This document shows positions 17,178 to 25,599 of a stretch of 64,000 bases of DNA, piece after piece. The notes below the pieces were generated by a model. The model had not been told where the DNA came from and searched no databases. It was given only the letters and a program-made list of their open reading frames with translations. Source of the stretch: Bacteroidota bacterium (GTDB taxonomy: Bacteria; Bacteroidota; Rhodothermia; Balneolales; Balneolaceae); contig JAQCBZ010000005.1 in NCBI GenBank assembly GCA_027621355.1, forward strand, positions 1 to 64,000, in the 5' to 3' direction. The translations under genes were made by a program, and so were the position numbers. Within the stretch, counting starts at the first letter, position 1. The number at the start of each line of letters is the position of its first letter.

Positions 17178-17862
17178 GGCTCTAGCCAAACTTCTTGTAC
17201 GTGAAGGACATTCTGTTGGAATAACAGGGCGCAGGACGGAGCGTCTCGGGGCCATAAAGCGTGAGATCGAGGAGGCGCCTGGCGAAATCTATATCCAAAC
17301 CATGGATATCACTAAGCCTGATGATGCATGGGATGCATATCTGGCATTGGAGACCGCACTGGGGCATATTGATATCTGCGTGTTAAATGCTGGGGTGTCA
17401 AACTATCAAGGCTCTCGAGCCGTGGAAGTGGAAGCACGTGTTGTTCAAACCAATGCCGTTGGCTTTGCTGCCATGTTTCGGCGGGTTTATGAGCGATTTG
17501 AGCAACAAGGATGGGGGCATTTGGTGGGGGTCTCCTCGGTTGCTGGATTGATTGGGTATTACGATTCGGCAGCCTATTGTGCATCCAAGGCGTTTGTGTC
17601 CAATTATATGCAGGGATACCGGCAACTTGCACGCCGAAGTCATGCCTTAATTCACGTCACAGACGTACGGCCAGGGTATATTGACACACCCATGACCGAA
17701 GGGAAGCGAAATATGTTTTGGGTCGTCTCTGCAGACGAGGCAGCAAAACATTTGTTTATAGCCATTCGGCGAAAAAAAGCTCGAGCGTATATCCCTCCTC
17801 GGTGGATGTTGGCAGGATGGGTGCTCCGCTATGCTCCTGCGTGGATCACGGATCGGATTTAG
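17137..17862 (+). CDS. Short-chain dehydrogenase/reductase (SDR) family oxidoreductase
   Basis: A classical SDR using NAD(P). The nucleotide-binding motif is GATSGIG (residues 7-13), with GRRTERL after strand 2 suggesting NADPH preference, then LNAGVSN. The catalytic Ser is in GVSSVAG and the Y-x3-K pair is Tyr147/Lys151 in AAYCASK. RPGYIDTPM closes the substrate pocket. At 241 aa it is normal. The substrate is not readable. The gene begins 41 bases inside the upstream DUF6580 gene and its 3' end overlaps convergent yifB by 17 bases. The C-terminus (YIPPRWMLAGWVLRYAPAWI) is hydrophobic and may associate with the membrane. Confidence 0.9.
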   Translation: MNYAILGATSGIGEALAKLLVREGHSVGITGRRTERLGAIKREIEEAPGEIYIQTMDITKPDDAWDAYLALETALGHIDICVLNAGVSNYQGSRAVEVEARVVQTNAVGFAAMFRRVYERFEQQGWGHLVGVSSVAGLIGYYDSAAYCASKAFVSNYMQGYRQLARRSHALIHVTDVRPGYIDTPMTEGKRNMFWVVSADEAAKHLFIAIRRKKARAYIPPRWMLAGWVLRYAPAWITDRI

Positions 17863-19513
17863 CCATTCTCTTGGGTCGAAACATCAAAGCCTCTGCCACA
17901 TGGTAGGGTGTGACCTGATCTGATTCCTCTAAATCTGCAATCGTCTGGGCAACCTTGAGAAGTCGGTGCCTTGCTCTCATCGATAGACCAAATGTCGACA
18001 TCGCTTGATGGAGGACTTTATCCACATCCCGATGTTTTTTGATAAGGGATTTGACTTGCGAGGCGCTCATTGTGCTGTTGGTTGCGAGCAGGCCTATACT
18101 AGAGGACCTTTCGCCCCCTTGATCATGACTCTGCCTCGTTTGGAACCTATGCGCTTGACGATTACGCGCTTCAAGAATTTGACTGCGTAACTCCCCAAAA
18201 TCCATTCTCGACTCTTCAGATGGGTCTTGCACCTCCTGGCTAGAAACCCGGTCCATCTCCACAAAGAGATCAAAACGATCTCTCAATGGTCCACTTATTT
18301 TTTCCTGATACAATCGTGCTTTTCGCTCTTGAGCAACATCATGTAGCATTGGGTCTGGCCATTGTCCCTCTGGGGACGGGTTCATCGCCGCTAGCACCAG
18401 TGCATTCGCTGGATAATCTACTGTACGCTTTTGGCGGGTTAATGTAATAACCCGATGCTCGATTGGCTGTCGTAATGCTTCCAATACCCCTCGTTTATAC
18501 TCTGCTAGCTCATCCAAAAACAACACTCCATGGTGCGCCAACGAACACTCTCCAGGAGTCGCTTTTGTACCTCCACCCAAAAGACTGACAACAGTCGCTG
18601 AAGTATGCGGCGCTCTAAATGGACGTTCTCTAAACAAACGCGCGCTCAGTTGGCCTGTTGCAAATCCAGTCAAGTCGCCACTCGACCTTTTAAACGCTCC
18701 CACAATAGAGTGTATGGACATCACTTCTAACCTCTCTTCTGCATTCAAAGGGGGTAATAGATGTACCATAGTTTTGGCAAGCATCGTTTTTCCACATCCT
18801 GGAGGGCCAACCATGAGCGTATGATGGTGACCTGCAGCTGCGATGACCATAGCGCGTTTAGCAAGTGTTTGGCCAACAATCGAATCAAAAGGATGGGCAG
18901 ATGCATCAGGCACTCGACCAGACTCTCGATCATGCGCATCGACCTCGTCCAAACCGATCGTTTGAACCTCGGTTCGTGATTCCAAGGGGCACCCGTCATG
19001 AAGCCAATCAAAGGCTTCCCGAAGCGAGGCAATCCCTTTCACATGCAATCCCTCGACAAGTCGCGCCTCCTCGACATGTTGCCTTGGCAACACAATGCGC
19101 TCAAAGCCATGTTTTTTGAGCTCCAAACAGATTGGCAACACGCCACGCACCGAACGACACTGTCCAGAGAGTCCCAATTCTCCAATAAAGGCTGTTTGAG
19201 AAAGGACTGGCGCCAAGCGATCCATTAACGTTTTGTGGCTGGCGCCATACAGGCCCACTGCAATCGGAAGATCAAACGTCGACCCCTCTTTATGCACATC
19301 TGCAGGGGCAAGATTCACGATAATCCGACCCCTTGGAAACTGTGTGGCCGATGACTTGAGAGCAGACTCAATTCGCTCTCGGGATTCATTAACGGTTCGG
19401 TCGGGTAGGCCGACTAAATAAAATCTTGGCAGCCCACCCGTGGCATTGACTTCCACTTGAATAAGGGTTCCATGCATCCCTGTGGGGGTTGCGCTCCAAA
19501 TTTGGACAATCAT
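17846..19513 (-). CDS. comM: YifB/ComM family Mg-chelatase-like AAA+ ATPase
   Basis: ComM is a hexameric AAA+ helicase that helps branch migration during natural transformation in Haemophilus; most bacteria carry a homologue of less certain role. The N-terminal ChlI-like domain (FYLVGLPDRTVNESRERIESAL, NLAPADVHKEGSTFDLPIAVG) precedes an AAA+ core with Walker A VGPPGCGKT (about residue 234), RPFRAPH, Walker B GVLFLDELAEY and FDLFVEMDRV. The C-terminal Mg_chelatase_C domain ends ADLEESDQVTPYHVAEAL. At 555 aa it is longer than the usual ~510, through inserted polar stretches near residues 180-205 and 460-480. The symbol is by family only. It lies downstream of trxB with 110 bases between. Confidence 0.93.
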   Translation of the reverse strand: MIVQIWSATPTGMHGTLIQVEVNATGGLPRFYLVGLPDRTVNESRERIESALKSSATQFPRGRIIVNLAPADVHKEGSTFDLPIAVGLYGASHKTLMDRLAPVLSQTAFIGELGLSGQCRSVRGVLPICLELKKHGFERIVLPRQHVEEARLVEGLHVKGIASLREAFDWLHDGCPLESRTEVQTIGLDEVDAHDRESGRVPDASAHPFDSIVGQTLAKRAMVIAAAGHHHTLMVGPPGCGKTMLAKTMVHLLPPLNAEERLEVMSIHSIVGAFKRSSGDLTGFATGQLSARLFRERPFRAPHTSATVVSLLGGGTKATPGECSLAHHGVLFLDELAEYKRGVLEALRQPIEHRVITLTRQKRTVDYPANALVLAAMNPSPEGQWPDPMLHDVAQERKARLYQEKISGPLRDRFDLFVEMDRVSSQEVQDPSEESRMDFGELRSQILEARNRQAHRFQTRQSHDQGGERSSSIGLLATNSTMSASQVKSLIKKHRDVDKVLHQAMSTFGLSMRARHRLLKVAQTIADLEESDQVTPYHVAEALMFRPKRMAKSDP

Positions 19514-19532
19514 GGTTCTGAGTAACGTGTCA

Positions 19533-19550
19533 AGGTGTTTAAGAACACCT
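19533..19550. promoter_or_regulatory. Perfect inverted repeat upstream of yifB/comM
   Basis: AGGTGTT-TAAG-AACACCT is a perfect 7-bp inverted repeat, 19 bases before the comM start codon on the minus strand and directly next to a TTGACA. There is no T-tract, so an operator or a leader hairpin is more likely than a terminator for trxB. Confidence 0.28.
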
Positions 19551-19623
19551 ATTCAGAACGACCTGGACTAGAATCCTTACAACTCAGATGTGTTTTTGTC
19601 TGAAAATCTATGGATGGCTGAAA

Positions 19624-20565
19624 TTATGCTTCTGCCAACCATCGCTCGGCATCAATCGCAGCCTTACAACCCGACCCTGCGGCGGTAACAGCTTGACGAT
19701 ACGTCGCATCCATGGCATCACCACAGGCAAATACACCTGGTAGATCCGTATGGGTGGAGTGCTCTTTGGTTTGGATATACCCAACATCATCCATCGTGAG
19801 GACCCCTTTAAATAAATCGGTATTTGGCTTGTGACCGATGGCTACAAATAACCCAGTCACATCATCCATGAGTGTCTCTTCACCCGTTTTTAGATTACGA
19901 ACGGTTAGTCCCGTCATGACTGGATCGCCATGAACATCTACGACTTCAGAATCCCATACAAAATCGATTTTTGGGTTTTCAAATGCCCGGTTTTGCATCG
20001 CTTTGGAGGCCCGAAGCTCATCACGGCGATGAATGACAGAGACTTTACTGGCAAACTTTGTCAAAAAGGTCGCCTCTTCCATCGCAGTATCGCCACCCCC
20101 AACTACAGCCACGTGCTGCTCACGGAAAAATGCCCCGTCACAGGTTGCGCAAGCACTGACACCTTTCCCTTTGAGGCGTGTTTCGCTCGGAAGATTTAAC
20201 CACTTAGCCGATGCACCCGTGGAAATAATAATCGCCTTGGCAAACAGCTCTGTCTTTTCGTCCACTGTTAATTTGTATGGATGGCTATCAAAGTCGATAT
20301 CCGTCACAAATCCATACTGACAGTCGGCGCCAAATCGGCGAGCTTGCTCACGGAAATCTTCCATCATTTTGGGTCCCAACACACCTTCAGGATACCCTGG
20401 GTAATTCTCCACATCGGTCGTCTGCATTAATTGACCTCCTGGTTCAGGCCCTTCTATTACCAATGGCTTTAAATCTGCCCGTGCAGCATACAATGCAGCT
20501 GTCAGGCCTGCAGGCCCGCTTCCAACGATCACGACGTCGAGTGTCTCTCCTTGATATTCTTCCAT
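19624..20565 (-). CDS. trxB: Thioredoxin-disulfide reductase
   Basis: Reduces thioredoxin with NADPH through FAD and a redox-active disulfide. The FAD motif VIVGSGPAG is at the N-terminus, the active-site pair is Cys139/Cys142 in ACATCDG, the NADPH motif VAVVGGGDTAMEEA and the FAD-closing GVFACGDAMD follow. At 313 aa it is a low-molecular-weight bacterial TrxR of ordinary length. The ATG at 20565 directly precedes EEYQGETLDVVIVG. It diverges from pntAA across 51 bases; both deal with NADPH supply and use, a plausible functional grouping. comM lies downstream on the same strand but is separated by 110 bases containing an inverted repeat. Confidence 0.97.
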   Translation of the reverse strand: MEEYQGETLDVVIVGSGPAGLTAALYAARADLKPLVIEGPEPGGQLMQTTDVENYPGYPEGVLGPKMMEDFREQARRFGADCQYGFVTDIDFDSHPYKLTVDEKTELFAKAIIISTGASAKWLNLPSETRLKGKGVSACATCDGAFFREQHVAVVGGGDTAMEEATFLTKFASKVSVIHRRDELRASKAMQNRAFENPKIDFVWDSEVVDVHGDPVMTGLTVRNLKTGEETLMDDVTGLFVAIGHKPNTDLFKGVLTMDDVGYIQTKEHSTHTDLPGVFACGDAMDATYRQAVTAAGSGCKAAIDAERWLAEA

Positions 20566-20616
20566 TTGAACTGAATCTTTCGTTACTTTGTTTCACAGTA
20601 AAGGTACGAAAATTCA

Positions 20617-21831
20617 TTGCTCGCTTTGACACAAGATCCAGTCTCCTCTCCGAAATCTTCCCCTATTTTGCTCGCCATTCTTCATGAAGCCAAAGATGGA
20701 GAAACCAGGGTTGCCATGACACCTGATGTGGTGAAACAGTGGGTCGAGAAAGGGGTTAACGTGGTGGTTGAGACGGGTGCTGGAGCTATGGCCAGCTGCA
20801 CTGATGAGTCCTACAAAGAGGCGGGAGCAACCATTGCAAAAACGGCCAAAGAGGCAACTTCAAAGGCCAATATCCTTGTGGCATTACAAATGCCCTCTGC
20901 TGAAGTGCTCGATTTACTGCCTGAAGGGGCGTTAGTGATCAGTTTTGTGTGGGGACTTGCCCACCCTGAACGAATCACAGAATTTACCAAGCGAGGCCTG
21001 CAAGCGCTCTCTATGGATGCGATTCCTCGCACAAGTCGAGCTCAAACGATGGACGCATTATCCTCGATGAGTAATATTGCCGGATATAAATCGGTGCTCA
21101 TTGCCGCGTCAACCTTGGATCGTTACCTTCCCATGATGATGACGGCTGCCGGAACCGTTCCCCCTGCCAAAGCGTTGATTGTGGGTGCTGGCGTGGCGGG
21201 TCTTCAAGCAATTGCGACAGCCAAGCGGCTAGGTGCGGTGGTTGAAGCATATGACATTCGCCCTGTGGTCAAAGAACAGGTGCAAAGTTTAGGAGCTAAG
21301 TTTGTCGAGATTCCTCTTGAGGAGGAAGACACCGAGTCTACTGGCGGTTATGCCAAAGAACTAAGCGATCGCAACAAAGAAATTCAGCGCGAAACACTCG
21401 CCAAGCATGTCGCAAAATCAGACATCGTCATTACCACGGCTTTAATTCCAGGACGACCTGCCCCTAAATTAATCTTTGAAGATATGGTTGAAGCCATGGG
21501 TGAAGGGGCTGTGATTGTAGATCTTGCCGCCGAACAAGGTGGAAACTGCGTGTACACCAAGGCCAATGAAACCGTGGTAGAACATGGGGTCAAAATTGTA
21601 GGCCCCGTGAATCTGCCCGCCACGCTAGGGTACCATGCATCTCAATTGTATGCCAAGAATATTCACGCACTCCTTCAGTTGGTGATTCAAGAAGGTGCAA
21701 TACACCTTGATTATAGTGATGACATCATCGAGGCTGCGCTGATTACAGCTGTAAAACCAACGGAATCCTCGGCAGAATCCTCAACTGCATCGCCAGCGGC
21801 GGACACTGAAAAAACTTCCAAAACGAGTTAA
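20617..21831 (+). CDS. pntAA: NAD(P) transhydrogenase subunit alpha part 1 (PntAA)
   Basis: The NAD(H)-binding domain I of the proton-translocating transhydrogenase, which drives NADPH formation with the proton-motive force. Alanine dehydrogenase/PNT modules are clear: HEAKDGETRVAMTPDVV, the nucleotide loop IVGAGVAGLQAIATAKRLGAVVEAYDIRP, and GPVNLPATLGYHASQLYAKN. At 404 aa with no membrane segment, it is the split form in which the transmembrane part is encoded by the next gene. It ends in a Ser/Ala/Thr-rich tail (about 370-404) that looks disordered. No ATG is available: the start is TTG at 20617 or 20626, with AAAGG twelve bases before the first. It is the first gene of pntAA-pntAB-pntB. 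Confidence 0.95.
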   Translation: MLALTQDPVSSPKSSPILLAILHEAKDGETRVAMTPDVVKQWVEKGVNVVVETGAGAMASCTDESYKEAGATIAKTAKEATSKANILVALQMPSAEVLDLLPEGALVISFVWGLAHPERITEFTKRGLQALSMDAIPRTSRAQTMDALSSMSNIAGYKSVLIAASTLDRYLPMMMTAAGTVPPAKALIVGAGVAGLQAIATAKRLGAVVEAYDIRPVVKEQVQSLGAKFVEIPLEEEDTESTGGYAKELSDRNKEIQRETLAKHVAKSDIVITTALIPGRPAPKLIFEDMVEAMGEGAVIVDLAAEQGGNCVYTKANETVVEHGVKIVGPVNLPATLGYHASQLYAKNIHALLQLVIQEGAIHLDYSDDIIEAALITAVKPTESSAESSTASPAADTEKTSKTS

Positions 21832-21840
21832 TGAACGACT

Positions 21841-22143
21841 ATGGATCTAATTTTTAACCTGTTTGTCTTTGTCTTGGCATCATTCGTTGGATTTGAGCTG
21901 ATTTCTAAGGTTCCACCAACACTTCACACGCCCCTCATGTCAGGGGCCAATGCCATTTCTGGAATCACTTTGATTGGGGCTGTGCTCATTACAGGGAGTC
22001 TCCCGCTGTTGCTGCCTGAATCGACCGCCGATTGGGTTGTTGGAATTTTGGGGTTTTTGGCCATCGTCTTTGCTACGGTGAATGTCGTAGGCGGTTTTAT
22101 GGTGACGGACCGAATGCTCGAAATGTTTAAAAAGAAAAAATAA
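21841..22143 (+). CDS. pntAB: NAD(P) transhydrogenase subunit alpha part 2, membrane (PntAB)
   Basis: The small membrane subunit of split transhydrogenases. It contributes the first helices of domain II, the proton channel. Three or four hydrophobic segments fill its 100 residues: FNLFVFVLASFVGFELI, SGITLIGAVLITGSLPLLL, and DWVVGILGFLAIVFATVNVVGGFMV. The motif PPTLHTPLMSGANAISG is the family signature. It ends in a basic FKKKK tail on the cytoplasmic side. It starts 9 bases after pntAA and 3 bases separate it from pntB, so the three are one transcript. Confidence 0.96.
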   Translation: MDLIFNLFVFVLASFVGFELISKVPPTLHTPLMSGANAISGITLIGAVLITGSLPLLLPESTADWVVGILGFLAIVFATVNVVGGFMVTDRMLEMFKKKK

Positions 22144-22146
22144 GCC

Positions 22147-23565
22147 ATGGGCGCTGAAACCTCCTCTTTTCTGGACTCTGCGATCATGTTGCTTTACTTG
22201 GTCGCTACCAGCTTTTTTATCATTGGGATTAAACGCCTTGGCTCGGCTGGAACAGCTCGATCTGGTAATCAGTTGGCGGCCATTGGGATGCTTTTAGGTG
22301 TCGCCGTCACCCTGTTTGATCAACAAATCCTACGGTATGAATGGATCGTCGCTGGAATGGTCCTCGGGGGGCTTGTGGGTGCGGTATTGGCTCGATCCGT
22401 TGCGATGACCTCTATGCCAGAACTTGTGGCGCTGTTTAATGGGCTTGGCGGAGCAGCCTCTGCACTTGTCGCATGGGGAGAATGGGAACGAGTGGGTGCA
22501 GCAGGATTGGGTCCTGATGCACTTGTCACCATTGGATTGAGCTTGCTTATTGGCTCCATTACACTGACAGGATCCTTGATGGCATTTGGAAAGCTTAACG
22601 GTTTCATCACAGGGAAACCCATCACGTTTCCTGCACAAAATATCTTGACGATTGTGTTGATGGCAGCCATGCTCGTCGCTTCAGGCCTATTTGCATGGGA
22701 TCCATCGATGGAGATGTTGTTTTGGATCATCCTTGGAGGCTCGTTATTGCTAGGGGTATTGACGGTATTACCCATTGGCGGTGCGGATATGCCTGTGGTC
22801 ATCTCATTATTGAATTCTTACTCGGGTCTGGCTGCATCAATGGCTGGATTTGTATTGAATAATCCACTCTTGATTGTCTCTGGCGCCCTTGTGGGTGCTG
22901 CAGGATTGATTCTCACCAACATTATGTGTGTGGCAATGAATCGATCGCTGCTAAATGTCTTGTTTGGTAGTTTTGGTGGAGGGGATAGCACTGCTGGTGG
23001 GGCAGATAGTGCTGGAACAGCCACAGATATGATTATTAAGGAAACCAATGCAGACGACATCGCCATCCAGTGTGGATATGCCAATAAAGTGGTCATCGTC
23101 CCAGGGTATGGGTTGGCTGTTGCTCAGGCACAGCATGTGGTCAAAGAGGTGGCTACATTATTGGAGCAGAAAGGAGTTGAGGTTCTTTATGGGATTCATC
23201 CAGTCGCAGGTCGGATGCCAGGACATATGAATGTGTTGCTTGCCGAAGCCGACGTGCCATATGATCAGCTTTATGACATGGAGCAGATTAATAGTGAGTT
23301 TTCAACGACGGATGTTGTGCTCATTATTGGGGCCAACGATGTAGTGAATCCAGCGGCTAAATCGAATCCAGGATCTCCGATATATGGCATGCCTGTACTG
23401 AACGTCCAAGAAGCAGGTCGGACGATTGTCTTTAAACGTAGTCTCAAGCCAGGGTTTGCTGGGATTGAAAACGAGCTCTTTGGTGCTGAACAAAATCAGA
23501 TGTTCTTTGGAGACGCAAAGAAATCACTTCAAGATCTTGTCCGTGCCTTGAAGGAGAATGAGTAG
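22147..23565 (+). CDS. pntB: NAD(P) transhydrogenase subunit beta
   Basis: The beta subunit carries the rest of the proton channel (about eight helices, residues 1-265) and the NADP(H)-binding domain III (about 290-472). Landmarks are MTSMPELVALFNGLGGAASALVA, GGADMPVVISLLNSYSGLA, a linker rich in Gly/Ala/Asp (GGGDSTAGGADSAGTA), then VVIVPGYGLAVAQAQHVV, YGIHPVAGRMPGHMNVLLAEA, VVLIIGANDVVNPAAK and VFKRSLKPGFAGIENELF, all typical of dIII. At 472 aa it is a normal size. It is the last gene of the operon; the stop faces the stop of an MFS gene four bases away, with a hairpin across the junction. Confidence 0.97.
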   Translation: MGAETSSFLDSAIMLLYLVATSFFIIGIKRLGSAGTARSGNQLAAIGMLLGVAVTLFDQQILRYEWIVAGMVLGGLVGAVLARSVAMTSMPELVALFNGLGGAASALVAWGEWERVGAAGLGPDALVTIGLSLLIGSITLTGSLMAFGKLNGFITGKPITFPAQNILTIVLMAAMLVASGLFAWDPSMEMLFWIILGGSLLLGVLTVLPIGGADMPVVISLLNSYSGLAASMAGFVLNNPLLIVSGALVGAAGLILTNIMCVAMNRSLLNVLFGSFGGGDSTAGGADSAGTATDMIIKETNADDIAIQCGYANKVVIVPGYGLAVAQAQHVVKEVATLLEQKGVEVLYGIHPVAGRMPGHMNVLLAEADVPYDQLYDMEQINSEFSTTDVVLIIGANDVVNPAAKSNPGSPIYGMPVLNVQEAGRTIVFKRSLKPGFAGIENELFGAEQNQMFFGDAKKSLQDLVRALKENE

Positions 23566-23579
23566 CCTCCTACTCTTCT
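23555..23579. terminator. Hairpin spanning the convergent pntB / MFS stop codons
   Basis: AGAA(T)GAGTAG-CCTC-CTACTCTTCT forms a 10-pair stem with one bulged T. It covers the pntB stop, the 4-base gap and the end of the MFS gene. There is no T-tract on either strand, so it may act as a weak bidirectional terminator or as a barrier to converging polymerases. Confidence 0.35.
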
Positions 23580-24883
23580 AGAGCATCTTTACCATACCGT
23601 TGTATCGCGATCAAAAACGCCCCGGCGGCTAGAATAGACGCACTCACAATCACAATAGACAAAGCCATGGGTAGTGCCTGATTCCCTAATCCTTGTGTGG
23701 TAAATGTGTCAGCGAGTTGCCCCGCCAAGGCCGGTCCAACACCCAAACCCACCATTGAAATCACAAATAAGTAGAGCGCGCTAGCTTGGCCCCTTACAGC
23801 GTCAGGGACATACATCTGAATAAGCCCTGCAGCCAATCCATTATAAGACGAACAGAACCATAGGCCGAGGCCAAATAGCCAAAATGTTACCATTGGAGAG
23901 GCTGCGAATACTCCCCCCACATAGCTTGGAACACCTAGTAAGGCAACCAACGCTGGGATGTAGCGCAAAGCTCCAGACCGGTTGGCCAGTCGATCAGCAA
24001 AGCGACCAGAAACGATATTCATCACAGCGACACCAAAGAAAAACCATCCCAGCATCGGAATCAGGTCGGGGCGGTCGTGCGTTTCTGCGAGTATACTGCC
24101 CATAAACGCCAACATCGTATAACCAATCATGGCCATGGCGGAGAAACCTACTAGATGAAGCCATAGTGATGGATTCATGATCCATGTTGGCCCCAGAGGC
24201 GCGTTTGCCTCGGCCGAGACCTTAACACCCGGCTCAACGTTCGCCTGAGTGTCATTCTCATCACCGCCCCCACCACCATCCTCCTGCCACGACTCGCGCT
24301 CCACGTCAAAAGAAGCTTTTGCCACTCTCCAGAGCCCCAATGCAATCACAAATCCAGGGGCTGCGACAATCGCCATCGCCCAACGCCAGTCCAACCATTG
24401 AGCTACAGAGCCTCCTATCAAAAAGGAGAGGGCAATTCCCACAAAAATGGCAGAGGAGTAGATTGAAAACACCGTCGCACGGCGAGAGACGTCAAATCGA
24501 TCGGCCATATAGGCATGCACGGCCGGACTCAGCATTGATTGAAACACCCCCAGGGCCAAACGACCTGCAACCAGCATCCCAAATGTTTGGGCAAACGCAC
24601 CCGATAACGACGCAGCGCTCCAACCCAAGACGCCTATAGTGATGAGCCCTACGCGGGACCACCGATCCGCCAACCAGCCCATAACAAGGCCACTCAGAGC
24701 ATACACCACAGAAAAGGCTGTTCCATACAGAAGTCCAAGCTGAAACTGACTCAACTCAAACACCTCTCGAATCACCGCCCCGTTCACCGCCACAATTTGA
24801 CGGTTCATAAAACTCAGGACATAGGCCAGCGCAAAAAGGCCTAGCGGAACCCAAGTCGAGATTGAGCGGTAACGTTCATACAT
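23570..24883 (-). CDS. Major facilitator superfamily transporter, spinster-like
   Basis: A twelve-helix secondary transporter. The first helix region LGLFALAYVLSFMNRQIVAV, the MFS signature GWLADRWSRVGLI after helix 2, and the second-half equivalent GRFADRLANRSGALRY are all visible. The N-R-Q/N-Q type helix 1 resembles spinster-like MFS proteins. The substrate cannot be assigned. The central cytoplasmic loop (about residues 185-220) carries an odd acidic and poly-glycine stretch, EDGGGGGDENDTQAN. I start at ATG 24883 (437 aa) rather than the track's 24985, because the longer form would run into the divergent nth gene and lacks family similarity. Only 23 bases separate the two start codons. 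Confidence 0.85.
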   Translation of the reverse strand: MYERYRSISTWVPLGLFALAYVLSFMNRQIVAVNGAVIREVFELSQFQLGLLYGTAFSVVYALSGLVMGWLADRWSRVGLITIGVLGWSAASLSGAFAQTFGMLVAGRLALGVFQSMLSPAVHAYMADRFDVSRRATVFSIYSSAIFVGIALSFLIGGSVAQWLDWRWAMAIVAAPGFVIALGLWRVAKASFDVERESWQEDGGGGGDENDTQANVEPGVKVSAEANAPLGPTWIMNPSLWLHLVGFSAMAMIGYTMLAFMGSILAETHDRPDLIPMLGWFFFGVAVMNIVSGRFADRLANRSGALRYIPALVALLGVPSYVGGVFAASPMVTFWLFGLGLWFCSSYNGLAAGLIQMYVPDAVRGQASALYLFVISMVGLGVGPALAGQLADTFTTQGLGNQALPMALSIVIVSASILAAGAFLIAIQRYGKDALEE

Positions 24884-24906
24884 TATGACAAAGTACACAT
24901 CCCTAC

Positions 24907-25599
24907 ATGAAAGAAGCACGCAAAACACGGGCACAAAAAGATCGGGCGGAAGCACTCCTTGCAGATCTCTATGCTGAATACCCAAATCCCCATTGCGAGC
25001 TCATTCACCGCAATGCCTTCGAATTGCTATGCGCCACCATTTTGAGCGCCCAATGCACAGACGTCCGTGTCAATATAGTCACGCCAGCTCTTTTTGAGGC
25101 TTACCCAACCCCTGAGCTCATGGCCGAGGCGCCAATCAAGCACTTGGAAGAGCTCGTCCGAACGACAGGATTTTACAAAAACAAAGCCAAGTCCCTAAAA
25201 GAAACAGCCGATTCATTGGTCCAAAACTTCAACGGCGAGGTGCCACAAACCATGGATGAGCTGTTGACCCTTCGAGGCGCAGCACGAAAAACCGCCAACG
25301 TGGTACTGGGTAATGCCTTCAACATCAATGTAGGCGTTGTGGTCGATACCCATGTCAAGCGTTTGGCCTACCGATTTGGGCTCACGCGAGAAAAAGAAAA
25401 TACCGCCCGTATTGAACGTGATTTAATGGGATTATTTCCTCAAGAAAGCTGGGCTGATCTCTCTCACTTAATGATCCATCATGGACGAGGCCCTTGCAAA
25501 GCGCGTTTTGCTACCCCTTCGTTTCATCCCATCTGTATGAAATATGGCCGACGCTGCACCTGCGTCAAAGAAGCCCAAAAACGGAGCGAATCTTCATAG
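24907..25599 (+). CDS. nth: Endonuclease III (DNA glycosylase/AP lyase) with atypical Cys pattern
   Basis: A base-excision repair enzyme for oxidised pyrimidines. The HhH-GPD fold is clear: LLCATILSAQCTDVRVN, the helix-hairpin-helix with catalytic Lys128 in RKTANVV, and catalytic Asp147 in VVVDTHVKRLAYR. The hairpin reads LRGAARKT where the family usually has LPGVGRKT. The 4Fe-4S site is unusual. The family's C-x6-C-x2-C-x5-C is replaced by Cys197, 210, 217 and 219 (C-x12-C-x6-C-x1-C), beginning with the normal HGRGPCKAR. So the cluster may be bound differently or be lost. At 230 aa it has normal length, and I see no simple frameshift that restores the pattern. The 3' end overlaps a convergent gene by 35 bases. 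Confidence 0.9.
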   Translation: MKEARKTRAQKDRAEALLADLYAEYPNPHCELIHRNAFELLCATILSAQCTDVRVNIVTPALFEAYPTPELMAEAPIKHLEELVRTTGFYKNKAKSLKETADSLVQNFNGEVPQTMDELLTLRGAARKTANVVLGNAFNINVGVVVDTHVKRLAYRFGLTREKENTARIERDLMGLFPQESWADLSHLMIHHGRGPCKARFATPSFHPICMKYGRRCTCVKEAQKRSESS

